DNA from: Bacteroidales bacterium UBA5226
GTDB taxonomy: Bacteria > Bacteroidota > Bacteroidia > Bacteroidales > UBA932
Reading direction: 5' to 3'
Assembly (NCBI GenBank): GCA_002409325.1
Contig: DHUU01000014.1
Span: 62,001-126,000, forward strand
Length of the DNA stretch: 64,000 bases
This document shows, piece after piece, positions 47,638-58,000 of this stretch (positions are counted from its first letter, which is position 1; each line of letters opens with the position of its first letter). A program made the translations under genes and the position numbers. The notes beneath the pieces were generated by a model. That model did no database searches and was not told the DNA's origin. It saw only the letters and a program-made list of their open reading frames with translations.

Positions 47638-48522
47638 TTACTGGTAAAGGCTTCCTGTATTGATGACCGGACTGGCCGCCCGGTCAGAAGTCAACACAAC
47701 CATCAGGTTGCTGACCATGGCTGCTTTTTTGTCCTCGTCCAGTTCTATGATATCTTTTTCTGACAACTGCTGCAGGGCCATTTCCACCATACTTACGGCT
47801 CCTTCCACGATCTTGTGGCGGGCAGCAACAATGGCCGTTGCCTGCTGACGTTGCAGCATGGCGCTGGCGATTTCGGGTGCATAGGCCAGGTAACTAATTC
47901 TTGCCTCTATTATTTCAATGCCGGCGATATTCAATCTGTCGGAAAGTGACACCTCAAGAAGATCATTTACCTCTTCCCCTCCGGAACGAAGGGTTATATC
48001 TGCACTCTCATCCTCCAGGTCATCATAAGGGTATGAACCGGCCAGACTCCTGATGGCTGCTTCCGATTGTATGTCCACAAACTTTTCATAATTGTCTACA
48101 GCAAAACAGGCCTTGAAGGTGTCTTTGACCCGCCATACTAAAACAACCCCAATCATGATGGGATTGCCCATTTTGTCGTTGACCTTTATGGGGTCGCTGT
48201 TCAGGTTGCGGGCTTTGAGGGATATGTTTTTTCTTACTATGAAAGGATTGATCATAAAAAAGCCGTTATCCACCACAGTCCCTATGTATTTCCCGAAAAA
48301 CGTGAGTACCTTGCTTTCATTGGGATTGATAACCATAAGACCAAACATGGAAATAAAAGAAGCCAGTGTTATGGTCAACAGAAGATACCAGGCCGGGGTC
48401 CACCCCAGTGACTCTGTAAATATAATGGGCAGGGCGATCCCTGCTGCAAAACCGAGAATTGACAGTACAAGCATCAGCCATCCATTCCCCGGCTGAATGT
48501 ATTTTTCCTGAATGTTTTTCAT
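47638..48522 (-). CDS. SPFH/band-7 domain membrane protein
   Basis: A 294-residue protein with two N-terminal membrane segments (about 15-65), then an SPFH domain: NESKVLTFFGKYIGTV, NPIMIGVVLVWRVKDT and IQSEAAIRSLAGSYPYDD. A helical region AMLQRQQATAIVAARHKIVEGA follows (key part RQQATAIVAARHK). SPFH proteins form large membrane microdomain assemblies that guide proteases or membrane fluidity. It is first in the SPFH-Arc-YqaA unit. Confidence 0.92.
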   Translation of the reverse strand: MKNIQEKYIQPGNGWLMLVLSILGFAAGIALPIIFTESLGWTPAWYLLLTITLASFISMFGLMVINPNESKVLTFFGKYIGTVVDNGFFMINPFIVRKNISLKARNLNSDPIKVNDKMGNPIMIGVVLVWRVKDTFKACFAVDNYEKFVDIQSEAAIRSLAGSYPYDDLEDESADITLRSGGEEVNDLLEVSLSDRLNIAGIEIIEARISYLAYAPEIASAMLQRQQATAIVAARHKIVEGAVSMVEMALQQLSEKDIIELDEDKKAAMVSNLMVVLTSDRAASPVINTGSLYQ

Positions 48523-48558
48523 TTTCCAAAATTTTTTATTGATATTATTTTGATATCA

Positions 48559-48566
48559 CAAAGATA
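48559..48566 (-). promoter_or_regulatory. -7 box TATCTTTG of the SPFH operon
   Basis: TAnnTTTG match on the minus strand, 36 nt before the ATG at 48522. Confidence 0.55.
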
Positions 48567-48702
48567 TTAAAACTTTGAAATAAACAAAAATATTGTTTAC
48601 TTTTTATAATTAAGTTTGGCACACTGTTTGCAATCTTATAGGACAGATAGTTTTTTTCATCTATTAGGTTTTAGGTTAAATGGGTCAGGACAGATAACGC
48701 TT

Positions 48703-49950
48703 CTAGTTGTCTGTCCTTTCTTTATCCAGGCGCAGTGCCCCTGTGTAATCTTCCTGGCTGTTGCAATTCTCAAATAAACATAGCTCCAGAAACCGGGTCA
48801 TGGCAAGGCGGCTCAGTTCCTGGTGTGGTCTGGCTTCCCGTATTGCGGCATACGTATCCCTGGGGGCTTCAGAAAAGGCAACAATCTGGTCCCAGTTTTC
48901 GGGTGTGCCAATAGAGACGAAACAGGATCCTTCCATTTTTTTATAGGGCCAGAAGGTATATCCGATATTGTTGTCTTCCATTACTTTGCATAACTCTTCC
49001 ATCCACTCCAGAGTGTTGTGGCCAATTTCGCCCATGTACATGGGCAGGCCTGTTTTGTCTCTGAAATCAATAAAATGCGTTATAGCTTCTGCTGTAGCAT
49101 CACCGCCATAACGGTGGCAGGAGTACATGATCTTTTTATCGAATGTCCAGTCGGTAAACGGATCAAAGTTGCTGTTCCATTGCGGGGCCCCCAGGATCAC
49201 AATGTGGTTGGTATCTGCTTTGCGGATTTCGGCCACTGCCCTTTTGTACAAAGGTTCCAACATGGTGTTTAAAGAATCCTTGTTGTCGAAGTACGGGGCT
49301 ATGGGCTCGTTCAGCAGGTCATAACCCAGGATGACCGGTTCGTTTTTGTATTTTTCGGCTATCCTGACCCAGATTTCACAAAAAAGTTGCTGACTGGTTT
49401 CACTTCCAAAAAGCCAGGGATACCCGTGGCTGTCGTCAATATTGTCTCCGGTTTGTCCTCCAGGGGCATCATGCATATCCAGGATCACATGCAATCCTTC
49501 CCTGCGGCACCAGGCCACAACGCTGTCAATGCGGTCAAACCCGTCCTGTGCAGAGGTAAGCCCCATATAATCTTCATCTGTAAACAATTTGTAATGAAAG
49601 GGCAGTCGAATTGTGTTGGCCCCGGTGGAAGCTATGTGTGCAATGTCTGCATGTGTTATGTACCGGTCCTTGAAGGTCTTCCAGAATTCAGCAGTAAAAT
49701 CCGGGCCTGCCAGCTCACAGAACATCCTGTCTATCCATCCTGCCGAGTTGGTTTTCCTGAAACCGAACATATATCCCTCCGGATTGAGCCAGTTTCCCAG
49801 GTTGGTGCCCTTTATAAAAAAACGCTCCCCGTGCAGCAGCAGGTCGGGACCGTCAATTTTTATAAAATCCTCATAAGAAACATACTTTTTTGGGGCGTTG
49901 CAGCTGAACATCAACAGCGCCAATCCATACAGGAAAAACCTTTTAATCAT
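48703..49950 (-). CDS. GH5-family glycoside hydrolase lipoprotein
   Basis: A 415-residue (beta/alpha)8 enzyme of family 5. The acid/base Glu215 is in YDLLNEP and the nucleophile Glu308 in MYMGEIGHN; ANTIRLPFHY and VILDMHDAPGGQ are the other conserved strands. A lipoprotein signal with Cys17 indicates anchoring to the envelope. Substrates in GH5 range over beta-glucans, mannans and glucocerebrosides; this cannot be narrowed here. A hairpin (48688-48716) spans the stop codon. It is divergent from the CotH gene. Confidence 0.9.
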   Translation of the reverse strand: MIKRFFLYGLALLMFSCNAPKKYVSYEDFIKIDGPDLLLHGERFFIKGTNLGNWLNPEGYMFGFRKTNSAGWIDRMFCELAGPDFTAEFWKTFKDRYITHADIAHIASTGANTIRLPFHYKLFTDEDYMGLTSAQDGFDRIDSVVAWCRREGLHVILDMHDAPGGQTGDNIDDSHGYPWLFGSETSQQLFCEIWVRIAEKYKNEPVILGYDLLNEPIAPYFDNKDSLNTMLEPLYKRAVAEIRKADTNHIVILGAPQWNSNFDPFTDWTFDKKIMYSCHRYGGDATAEAITHFIDFRDKTGLPMYMGEIGHNTLEWMEELCKVMEDNNIGYTFWPYKKMEGSCFVSIGTPENWDQIVAFSEAPRDTYAAIREARPHQELSRLAMTRFLELCLFENCNSQEDYTGALRLDKERTDN

Positions 49951-50012
49951 ATTTGTGCTAGCTTTTTATCTATTGGTAAAGGTAAAATTTTATATCTTGC
50001 AAGCCAAAGTAT

Positions 50013-51926
50013 ATGAAGAATTTTCAAACACCCCTCCAGTGCCTGTTTTTAGCCGCTACCCTACTGGTATCTGCCTGCACCAGGATCCCTGATCCTCCCG
50101 AAGAAGAAAAAGATCCTGAACTCCTGGGCATATCTGTTGACAAACAGCAGGTTATCTTACCGGCACAAGGTACTGCCATCCTCCTTTTGCAGGTAGATGA
50201 ACCCGGTTTTGTTTTCAATTATGATATCACCTCTACGCAATGTCAGGTAGAATTGCGTGTCCAGGGCACAACCAGTCAGCCCGAGTGCTACGCCATTCAA
50301 AGCATTGTGCCGGGGCAAAATATAGGCTCTTACCAAATCCATCTGAAGGATAAGGGGATTCGCCTGACCTACAAAGAACAGGTGGTCCTGTGCCTGATTA
50401 CCTCCCGGGCCGGTTATGGAAAGACCATGATTACAACAAGGGCCTTTGAAGTGATCAGTTCCCTTAGCCAGGCTGGGATCTCGGCCTTTTCCTTTACAAA
50501 ATCACAGAATCCCGCTCTGGATGCAGATGTGGAGCTGAAGATCATTTCTACTGAAAAAGTGTATGTTAACAAAATCGAAGGCAATATTCCCTGCTGGCTG
50601 GATAATCTGAATCTGACTGCAACCTTTACCAGCGGAAATCCTGTCAAGGTAAACGGGGTTGTTCAGGAAAGCGGGAAGACGGTCAATGATTTTTCCAAAC
50701 CGGTGGAATATTCGTTGCTGACCAATGAAGGTATCCTGCTTACCTATACGGTGGAAGTGGACCTTTTTACCGGGCTGCCTGTAGTGATTATAAACACAGA
50801 GGGTGGACAGCCTGTGACTTCCAAAGAGGACTGGATGAATGCAACCATACGTATCCAGGGGATACAGCTGTTTGAAGACCTTCCCGAAATGGTGACCGAA
50901 ATCAGGGGTCGCGGAAACACCACCTGGTACTGGCCAAAAAAACCCTACGCCCTGAAACTTGAGAGTAAAACATCGCTACTGGGCATGCCTAAACACAAAC
51001 GGTGGGTCTTGCTGGCCAATTTCATGGACCGTACCATGCTGCGCAACCGCATTGCTTACAGGATAGCCCAGTCTACTTCTCTGGCCTGGACTCCCCGCAA
51101 CGAAATAGTGGAACTTATATTCAACGGCCGCCACCAGGGCAATTACATGCTGATTGAACAAATCAAGGAAGACAAGAACCGGGTGGACATTGGAGATGAC
51201 GGATACATCCTGGAGCTGGATTTTCATTTTGACAATCTGGTTCAGTGGATATCCCCGCACGGGGAGAGCATACAGCAGGGCGGAATCCCCTTTGCGGTCA
51301 AATTCCCCGATGAAGAGGAAATAACGCCGGCACAGGTGGACTGGATAAAAAACTACATAGACCAGACCGGACAGGCCATTTACGGGCCCGGCTTTACAGA
51401 TCCCCAGAACGGTTACCGCAAATTCCTGGACACGCAGTCTTTTGTGGATTACTGGCTGGTCTTTGAATTGTGTATCAACCATGAACTGGCCAACCCTGGC
51501 AGTGTCTATATGTACAAAGACGGGGATACCAAGCTATTTGCAGGTCCCACCTGGGATTTTGACTGGGGAACCTTCTCTTTCCAGGCTTCTCCCCAGGCCA
51601 AAGGCAAACTCTTCATGACAGAAGCTATCTGGTACAAACAGCTTTTCAAAGACCCTGAATTCCGTGCCCTGGCTAAAGAACGCTGGAATGCACTCAAAGG
51701 AAAATTTGACCAGATCCCGGCATTCCTGGATAGTGAATACGAGCGCCTTGCCCTTTCGGCAGAATTGAACTTCAAAATGTGGGACCCTGCCGAGTCCCGG
51801 AATATGAACGGGGGGCAACTTATAAACGGTGACGAATATTTATCCTATTCCTCGGCCGTGGAACGCATGCGCAATATACTGATTGAACGCATCCAGACAC
51901 TCGATGAAAAAATCAATACTTTCTAA
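50013..51926 (+). CDS. CotH kinase-family lipoprotein
   Basis: A 637-residue lipoprotein (SAC, Cys22). After an Ig-like region and a beta-rich part (about 30-280), the CotH kinase domain runs from about residue 285: EIRGRGNTTWYWPKKPYALKL (key part RGRGNTTW), YMLIEQIKEDKNRVDI and the metal-binding FAGPTWDFDWGTF. CotH proteins are atypical secreted kinases, first known from spore coats. In Bacteroidota they are extracytoplasmic, with unknown targets. First in an operon with a metalloprotease, a HAD phosphatase and an alpha-2-macroglobulin. Confidence 0.88.
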   Translation: MKNFQTPLQCLFLAATLLVSACTRIPDPPEEEKDPELLGISVDKQQVILPAQGTAILLLQVDEPGFVFNYDITSTQCQVELRVQGTTSQPECYAIQSIVPGQNIGSYQIHLKDKGIRLTYKEQVVLCLITSRAGYGKTMITTRAFEVISSLSQAGISAFSFTKSQNPALDADVELKIISTEKVYVNKIEGNIPCWLDNLNLTATFTSGNPVKVNGVVQESGKTVNDFSKPVEYSLLTNEGILLTYTVEVDLFTGLPVVIINTEGGQPVTSKEDWMNATIRIQGIQLFEDLPEMVTEIRGRGNTTWYWPKKPYALKLESKTSLLGMPKHKRWVLLANFMDRTMLRNRIAYRIAQSTSLAWTPRNEIVELIFNGRHQGNYMLIEQIKEDKNRVDIGDDGYILELDFHFDNLVQWISPHGESIQQGGIPFAVKFPDEEEITPAQVDWIKNYIDQTGQAIYGPGFTDPQNGYRKFLDTQSFVDYWLVFELCINHELANPGSVYMYKDGDTKLFAGPTWDFDWGTFSFQASPQAKGKLFMTEAIWYKQLFKDPEFRALAKERWNALKGKFDQIPAFLDSEYERLALSAELNFKMWDPAESRNMNGGQLINGDEYLSYSSAVERMRNILIERIQTLDEKINTF

Positions 51927-51940
51927 ATAACCTGTAAATT

Positions 51941-54409
51941 ATGAAATCCCCCAAGACCCTCCTTATGCTGGCCATTCTGGCCTTTTCCCTGCAACCGGTA
52001 ACGGCACAGCGCCGTCCCCAGGAACAGAACAACAACCAGACCGAGAACAAATCCGACTCAAAGACAGAGTCCAAAGACCCCGCCAGGCTGGAAGAATTCA
52101 TTAAGGCAGAAACTGCTGTAATGGAAGGAATGACCCCGGTTTATATTCAGGATAATAAATATTTCATCGGGATTCCCGACTCTCTTATAGGCAGGGATAT
52201 CCTTATGGTAACCCGCATGGCAGAAACACCTGCCGGATTCCGTGCTAATTTCTTCGGATATGCCGGTGACCAGATCAACAGCGGCATGTTGCGTTTTGAA
52301 ATGGGCCCCAATAACAATATTTTTCTTACCAAAGTACTTGCCCGCGAACAATCCATGGACTCCACCCAGGCCATGTATTATAACGTGGTACGCTCTAACA
52401 GGCCGGCCATCATTGCTTCCTTTGACATCAAAGCCCTGAATGCAGACAGCACCCTTTCCCTTATTGATGTTACAGATCTGGTGAAAGGCGACAACGAAAG
52501 CCTATATTTCAGCAAAAGGCAGAAGAAATCTTCCAAAATGACCAACCTTCAGAACGATAAATCCTATGTAAAAAGTGTCAAAACTTTTCCCATCAATACC
52601 GAATTGCGCAGTATTAAATCATTTACCCATCAGGACAACGACGATCCGCTCACTTTCGAGCTCAACTGTTCCCTGGTACTGTTGCCCAAAGAACCTATGC
52701 AGCCCCGGTATTTTGATGAACGTGTAGGCTATTTTACTTCCAATTATACCGATTTTGATAAAAATCCGCAGGGAATAAAACCAGTGCGCATGATAGCCCG
52801 CTGGCGCCTGGAACCAAAACCGGAAGACCTGGAAAAATATAAAAAGGGGGAATTGGTGGAACCCGCAAAACCTATCGTGTTCTACATAGATCCCACCACG
52901 CCAAAAGAATGGGTACCTTATCTGATCCAGGGCGTGAACGACTGGCAGCCCGTCTTTGAAAAAGCAGGCTTCAAGAATGCCATCTATGCACTGGAAGCAC
53001 CCTCCCCGGAAGAAGATCCTTCCTGGAGCCTGGAAGATGCCCGCAACTCGGCCATTGTCTACAAACCATCCACCATAGCCAATGCCAGCGGGCCCCACGT
53101 GAGCGATCCCCGCTCGGGAGAGATCATCGAAAGCCACATCAACTGGTACCACAACGTAATGAGCCTGGTGCACAACTGGTATTTTGTGCAGTGTTCCGCT
53201 GTGGATCCGCAGGCACGTTCCATGACCTTCCCCTCCGAATTGATGGGACAACTCATTCGGTTTGTATCTTCACACGAGGTGGGACACACGCTGGGATTGC
53301 GTCACAATTTTGGGGCAACATCCTATTATTCCACAGAACAACTCAGAAACCCCGAATTCCTGCGCGCCAACGGGCATACCACCTCCATCATGGATTATTC
53401 CCGGTTCAATTTTGTTGTTCAGCCCGGGGACAATATTCCGACCGATCTGTTGTATCCCCGCTTAAGCCATTACGACTACTGGGCCATTGAATGGGGTTAC
53501 AGGCGTTTTTACCAGTTTGCCCAGGCACAGCAGGAAATCCCCTATCTGAACCAGTGGGTTATTGAAAAAACCGGGGATCCCTACCTTAGGTTCAACGGCG
53601 GTGCCGAATCGGGCCTTAACGATCCACGCGCCCAGGCGGAAGATCTGGGAGAGAACCAGATGGAAACATGCGAACTGGGGATCAGGAACCTGAAGGTCAT
53701 TGTGCAGAACCTGCCTGAATGGACCAAAGTCCCCAATGAGAATTACCGGGGACTCTCCACATTATACCCCCAGATAACTTCACAGTTCAGCCGCTATTTA
53801 GGCCATGTTTCCAGTTGGGTGGCCGGTGTCTATACAGACGCCAAAACGGTGGAACAGGAAGGCCCCGTTTATGTACCTGTTCCCAAAAACAGGCAGAAAG
53901 AGGCCATGGCGTTTCTGAACCGCCATATTTTCACAACCCCGCTATGGCTGCTTCCGGACTACCTCTCGGAACTTCTTCCCTCAAGCCGTCTGACCGTTAT
54001 GGAGAACATACAGAAAGGTGCCATTAACGGCCTGCTCAACGTCAATGTGCTGGTACGCATGCTCCGGGCTGAAGAACAGCTGGGCACCTCCACCTACAGT
54101 GCAACAGAGTTCTTTGAGGACATGAACGGGTATGTTTTTGGCGATTACGGGCAGACAGACATCTACCGAAGGAGCCTTCAGAACATCTATGTCAATACAC
54201 TGTGCAAGATCATCAAACCGGATGAAGAAACGGGCAGTGACTTGCTCCCGGCCATGCGTAGAATGACTGTTTCCATAGAAAACAACGATGTGAAAGCCCT
54301 GGTCTCGGCCGAGCTGGAAACCATTGCAAAAAAACTCAAACGCGGCCGGGGAGACGACCGCTCCCGCGCTCATTACAATTACCTGCTTAAAACCATAGAA
54401 AACCTGTAG
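51941..54409 (+). CDS. Zinc-dependent metalloprotease (DUF5117/DUF5118 type)
   Basis: An 822-residue secreted protein (signal peptide, cleavage near VTAQ). N-terminal DUF5118/DUF5117-like regions (about 45-320) precede a metzincin domain with HEVGHTLGLRH (445-455; ligands His445, His449, His455, catalytic Glu446) and the Met-turn in SIMDYSRF. A helical C-terminal part follows. It belongs to a Bacteroidota family of large periplasmic or surface proteases with no well-defined substrate. It lies 14 nt after the CotH gene. Confidence 0.9.
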   Translation: MKSPKTLLMLAILAFSLQPVTAQRRPQEQNNNQTENKSDSKTESKDPARLEEFIKAETAVMEGMTPVYIQDNKYFIGIPDSLIGRDILMVTRMAETPAGFRANFFGYAGDQINSGMLRFEMGPNNNIFLTKVLAREQSMDSTQAMYYNVVRSNRPAIIASFDIKALNADSTLSLIDVTDLVKGDNESLYFSKRQKKSSKMTNLQNDKSYVKSVKTFPINTELRSIKSFTHQDNDDPLTFELNCSLVLLPKEPMQPRYFDERVGYFTSNYTDFDKNPQGIKPVRMIARWRLEPKPEDLEKYKKGELVEPAKPIVFYIDPTTPKEWVPYLIQGVNDWQPVFEKAGFKNAIYALEAPSPEEDPSWSLEDARNSAIVYKPSTIANASGPHVSDPRSGEIIESHINWYHNVMSLVHNWYFVQCSAVDPQARSMTFPSELMGQLIRFVSSHEVGHTLGLRHNFGATSYYSTEQLRNPEFLRANGHTTSIMDYSRFNFVVQPGDNIPTDLLYPRLSHYDYWAIEWGYRRFYQFAQAQQEIPYLNQWVIEKTGDPYLRFNGGAESGLNDPRAQAEDLGENQMETCELGIRNLKVIVQNLPEWTKVPNENYRGLSTLYPQITSQFSRYLGHVSSWVAGVYTDAKTVEQEGPVYVPVPKNRQKEAMAFLNRHIFTTPLWLLPDYLSELLPSSRLTVMENIQKGAINGLLNVNVLVRMLRAEEQLGTSTYSATEFFEDMNGYVFGDYGQTDIYRRSLQNIYVNTLCKIIKPDEETGSDLLPAMRRMTVSIENNDVKALVSAELETIAKKLKRGRGDDRSRAHYNYLLKTIENL

Positions 54410-55023
54410 TGAACTATACTCATATTGTATTTGATGTAGACGGCACCCTGCTGGATACAGAAAAGACAGGGATGATATCCCTGCAGCAAACTGTGCGGCA
54501 GTTACTGGGCCGGGAAATGTCGCTGGAGGAATTATATCCCTATTTTGGCATCCCCAGCTGGGAAGCCGTGATTAAGCTTGGATTTGAGGATCCCCACAAC
54601 GCGGCAATAGTCTGGGAGGATCATTTCCAGGAGCTGGTACATCTGACGGTTCCTTTCCCCGGTATTGAGCAGACACTGGAAAGGCTGCACAAAAAGGGCA
54701 TCGTCCTGGGGGTGGTCACTTCGCGAAATCGCGCAGAATTTGAATCTGACCGTTATCTGGCCCGTTGGAAACACTTCTTCACAGTGACCGTCTGTGCAGA
54801 AGATACCCCCGCACACAAGCCTGCTCCCGATCCCATGCTGGCATTCATTTCCCGGACGGGAGCCGACCCCTGCGGTGTATTATTCGTGGGCGATACGTAT
54901 TACGATCAGCAATGCGCTCACACAGCCGGCACTTCTTTTGCACTGGCTACCTGGGGGAGTCGCAACGGAAAAGACATTCCTGCTGAACATTACTTGAATC
55001 ACCCCGCAGATCTTATTACCTGA
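54409..55023 (+). CDS. HAD-family phosphatase (phosphoglycolate phosphatase-like)
   Basis: A 204-residue HAD-IA hydrolase: motif I IVFDVDGTLLD (nucleophile Asp9), a helical cap, motif II VVTSRNR, the motif III Lys in AHKPAPDP and motif IV FVGDTYYD. Relatives dephosphorylate phosphoglycolate, sugar phosphates or pyrophosphate. It starts with a GTG that shares one base with the TAG of the protease gene, so it is translationally coupled to it. Confidence 0.87.
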   Translation: MNYTHIVFDVDGTLLDTEKTGMISLQQTVRQLLGREMSLEELYPYFGIPSWEAVIKLGFEDPHNAAIVWEDHFQELVHLTVPFPGIEQTLERLHKKGIVLGVVTSRNRAEFESDRYLARWKHFFTVTVCAEDTPAHKPAPDPMLAFISRTGADPCGVLFVGDTYYDQQCAHTAGTSFALATWGSRNGKDIPAEHYLNHPADLIT

Positions 55024-55028
55024 CTGGT

Positions 55029-58000
55029 ATGATAAAACGGTTTTTCTGGCTTATTCTGTTCATCCCGTTCCAAGCTACGGGACAGGATACAGACCATCCT
55101 GCCACATCGCTGGCCCGCATGCAAGAGGCTTTCCGCGTGGAAGCCTCAAAGACGGATTATAAGCAGATGATCTCCCTGATGGACAGCATGATCACTATGG
55201 AAACAGCCATAGACCGCAAAGCCCGTCCCCGCCTGCTCAAGACATATACAGATTATGCCCCGCTCTTTGGAAAGAGCCCGGAAGGGCAGGTTGTACATCA
55301 CTTGTACATGCACACCCGGTTTCCCGAAAGCCGGGATACTTACGGTATGATCCTCCCTTGCTCAGGCCGGGTTATGACGGGAGTGCCGGCAGCACCTTAC
55401 CAGGAATTGTTGCTGGACCGGGGTATCGTATATCCCTGCAATGATCTTTATGAGCTGGCGCTATTTGTCCTGGAGGATTACGATGCATTGGTCAGCCTGC
55501 TGGAAGGTGGCCGGGGCAACCTGCCGCATAATTTGATAGCCGCCCGTTTTTTGCGCACATTGTCAAAGCCTTTACAACCGGAAGAAAAAATGGCGGGGCT
55601 GGACAGCCTGATCCTGGAATTTCCCCTGACAGAACCCATCCCGTACGTTTACCTGGAGAAGGTCCGGCTTCTGACAGAAAAGCAACAGTACGGGGAAGCC
55701 CTGCTGCTAAGCCGCCAAACTATCCGGCAGTTTCCAAAAAGCCCGGCAAGGCAATCCCTGAAAGAACATGTTGATTATCTTACAGAACCCTCCCTTCTGA
55801 TCGTGGTAAATAAACAAGTTTACCCATATGCCCCAATGCAGGTCATGATTACCCGCAGGAACATTTCCGGTTACAGACTGGAAATCAGGGAAGAGCGAGG
55901 GAAACGCATCCCGGGTGTAAGAAAGAGCGGGATGGCTGCTCCTGTTTATGAACCGGTTACCGACACACTGACCCTATGGCAGGCACCTGCTCCGGGGTCA
56001 TATCGTCTGCGTGTTAAAAAGGGCAGGACAAAAATTGAAACCTTCTTTTACAGTGGTACGGTGGCCTCTATGTTCCGCGCGTTACGCAATACGGGATACG
56101 TGTATGCGACCGATCTGAAAACCGGGAAACCTCTGGACAAGACAGAGGTCAGGTTTGTCAAGGACCTCAGACCATCCTTTTCCTTAGACATGGATGGATT
56201 CACTCCCGTGGATGTCCGTACCGGCGAATCTTTCCGCTTATCCCCTCCTACCGCCCTGAAAGCGGTACCGGATACTTTTTCGGTCCCGCTCACCATACAT
56301 CCCTGGGATTTGAGTTACGGGAGCCCTTCCGATATCACTACATCGGCGGCCATTTTTACTGACCGGAAGCTATACAGGAAAGAAGACACCCTCTTTTTCA
56401 AGGGCATTGTAACCCGTTACAGCAACAAAAAGTGTGAACCGGAGAAAGGAAAAAGTTATACGGTCGTCTTGCGCAACAATGTCAGTTACCGCGACACCCT
56501 CTATTCCGCAGATGTAGTGACAAACCAGTACGGATCTTTCAGCGGGTTTATTCCTCCCGGCATAGTCAGGGTCAACGGAGAACACAGCATCACCATTGCG
56601 GGAGCTTCGGCCCAGATCCGGATTGAAGAATATACCAGGCCCTCCTTCTCTATTGACCTGCAGCCGGTCAAACAGGCTTATGCTTTTGGCGATACCATCA
56701 TCCAGGAAGGCATTGTGAGTAATTACGCCGATTTTCCCCTGGCCGGGGTGGCCCTGATATGCCAGATATACAGGGAATCCGTATACCGCCCCTATTACAG
56801 GGACCGGCGATTATTCCCGGCAGAGGGACAACCCTTTTGGACCGACACTTTGCACACCGGCAGCAATGGCTGGTTTCGCGCGGCTATCCCTGCAAACAAA
56901 AGTAGTGACGACACTCCCCTGGGATCGGTCTTCAAGGTATGCTTTTCTGCAGTGGACCCTACGGGAGAAACCCGCCAGCAGCAAACCTTTCTTCCTGTGA
57001 GCGATTACCGCTATACCATCCATTCCCGCCTTGGTTACAAAGTGTCAACGGTATCGGACCGGATCCTGGTAAAGGAAAACGGGCCGTCTCTTGCATTTGA
57101 AGTGAAGAACGGTACGGGTTTTGACCAGGAAGTGTCCGGCACCTACTATCTGTCCAGGAACGGGATAAACAAATTCTCCGGTTCCTTTACCGGAAAAGAA
57201 ACTTTGCAACCGCCCTGGTCTGCGCTGGAATCGGGCCAGTGGGAACTCTCCTGGGACCTGCCCGGAGCCGCACCCCATAAAGAATCGTTCTGGCTGGTAA
57301 GTGTGCGGGACACACTCAGTCCGGCAGATACCACCGCCTTTTTCTGCCCCCTTGATTCAACCGATCCTTCCTTCCTGCTGGGCACTATTGACCAGCCGCT
57401 TTACGCCCTGGCCGAATGGTATATTGCCGATTCGCTTCTCAAAAAGGACCATCTTGTCCTGCAGCCCGGAATGCGCACCTTCTCTTATGGAGATGCTTCC
57501 CGTAATGTTTATCCCCTGGAATTAAGGCTTATCGCTATCCGGGACGGGATTTTTTATGAATTCAGACACCGCTGGGAAGAACCGCCAGGGCTGGAACTTG
57601 TCATGCAATTTGTATCCCTGCGCAAGGTGGTCGGACCGTATTCCCGCGAAACTTTTGGACTGAAATTGCCTGTAAAGGAAAAAGCCGAGGTGCTGGTAGG
57701 TATTTTCAACAAGAGTACCGACCGATTCTTGCCCAACAGCTTCTTTTATCAGCCGGCTCGTGCCCCTTATACTCCCATTCCCTACGTCCGGCAACATTTT
57801 ATGCAGACAACCACCGGATACGCCGGGCGTACAAAAGGACCTGTTATGTACATGGCGGAAAGCCGGAACATGGCTGCAGGCAGTGATATGGCCGCAGGCA
57901 AAGAAACAGCAGTTGTCCAAACGGAGGAGAATCAGGAAAGCACCCTGGCCGAAACCATTTCTCCGTTGCATCAGGAAGAAGCACCTTTGGTCCGAAGTGA

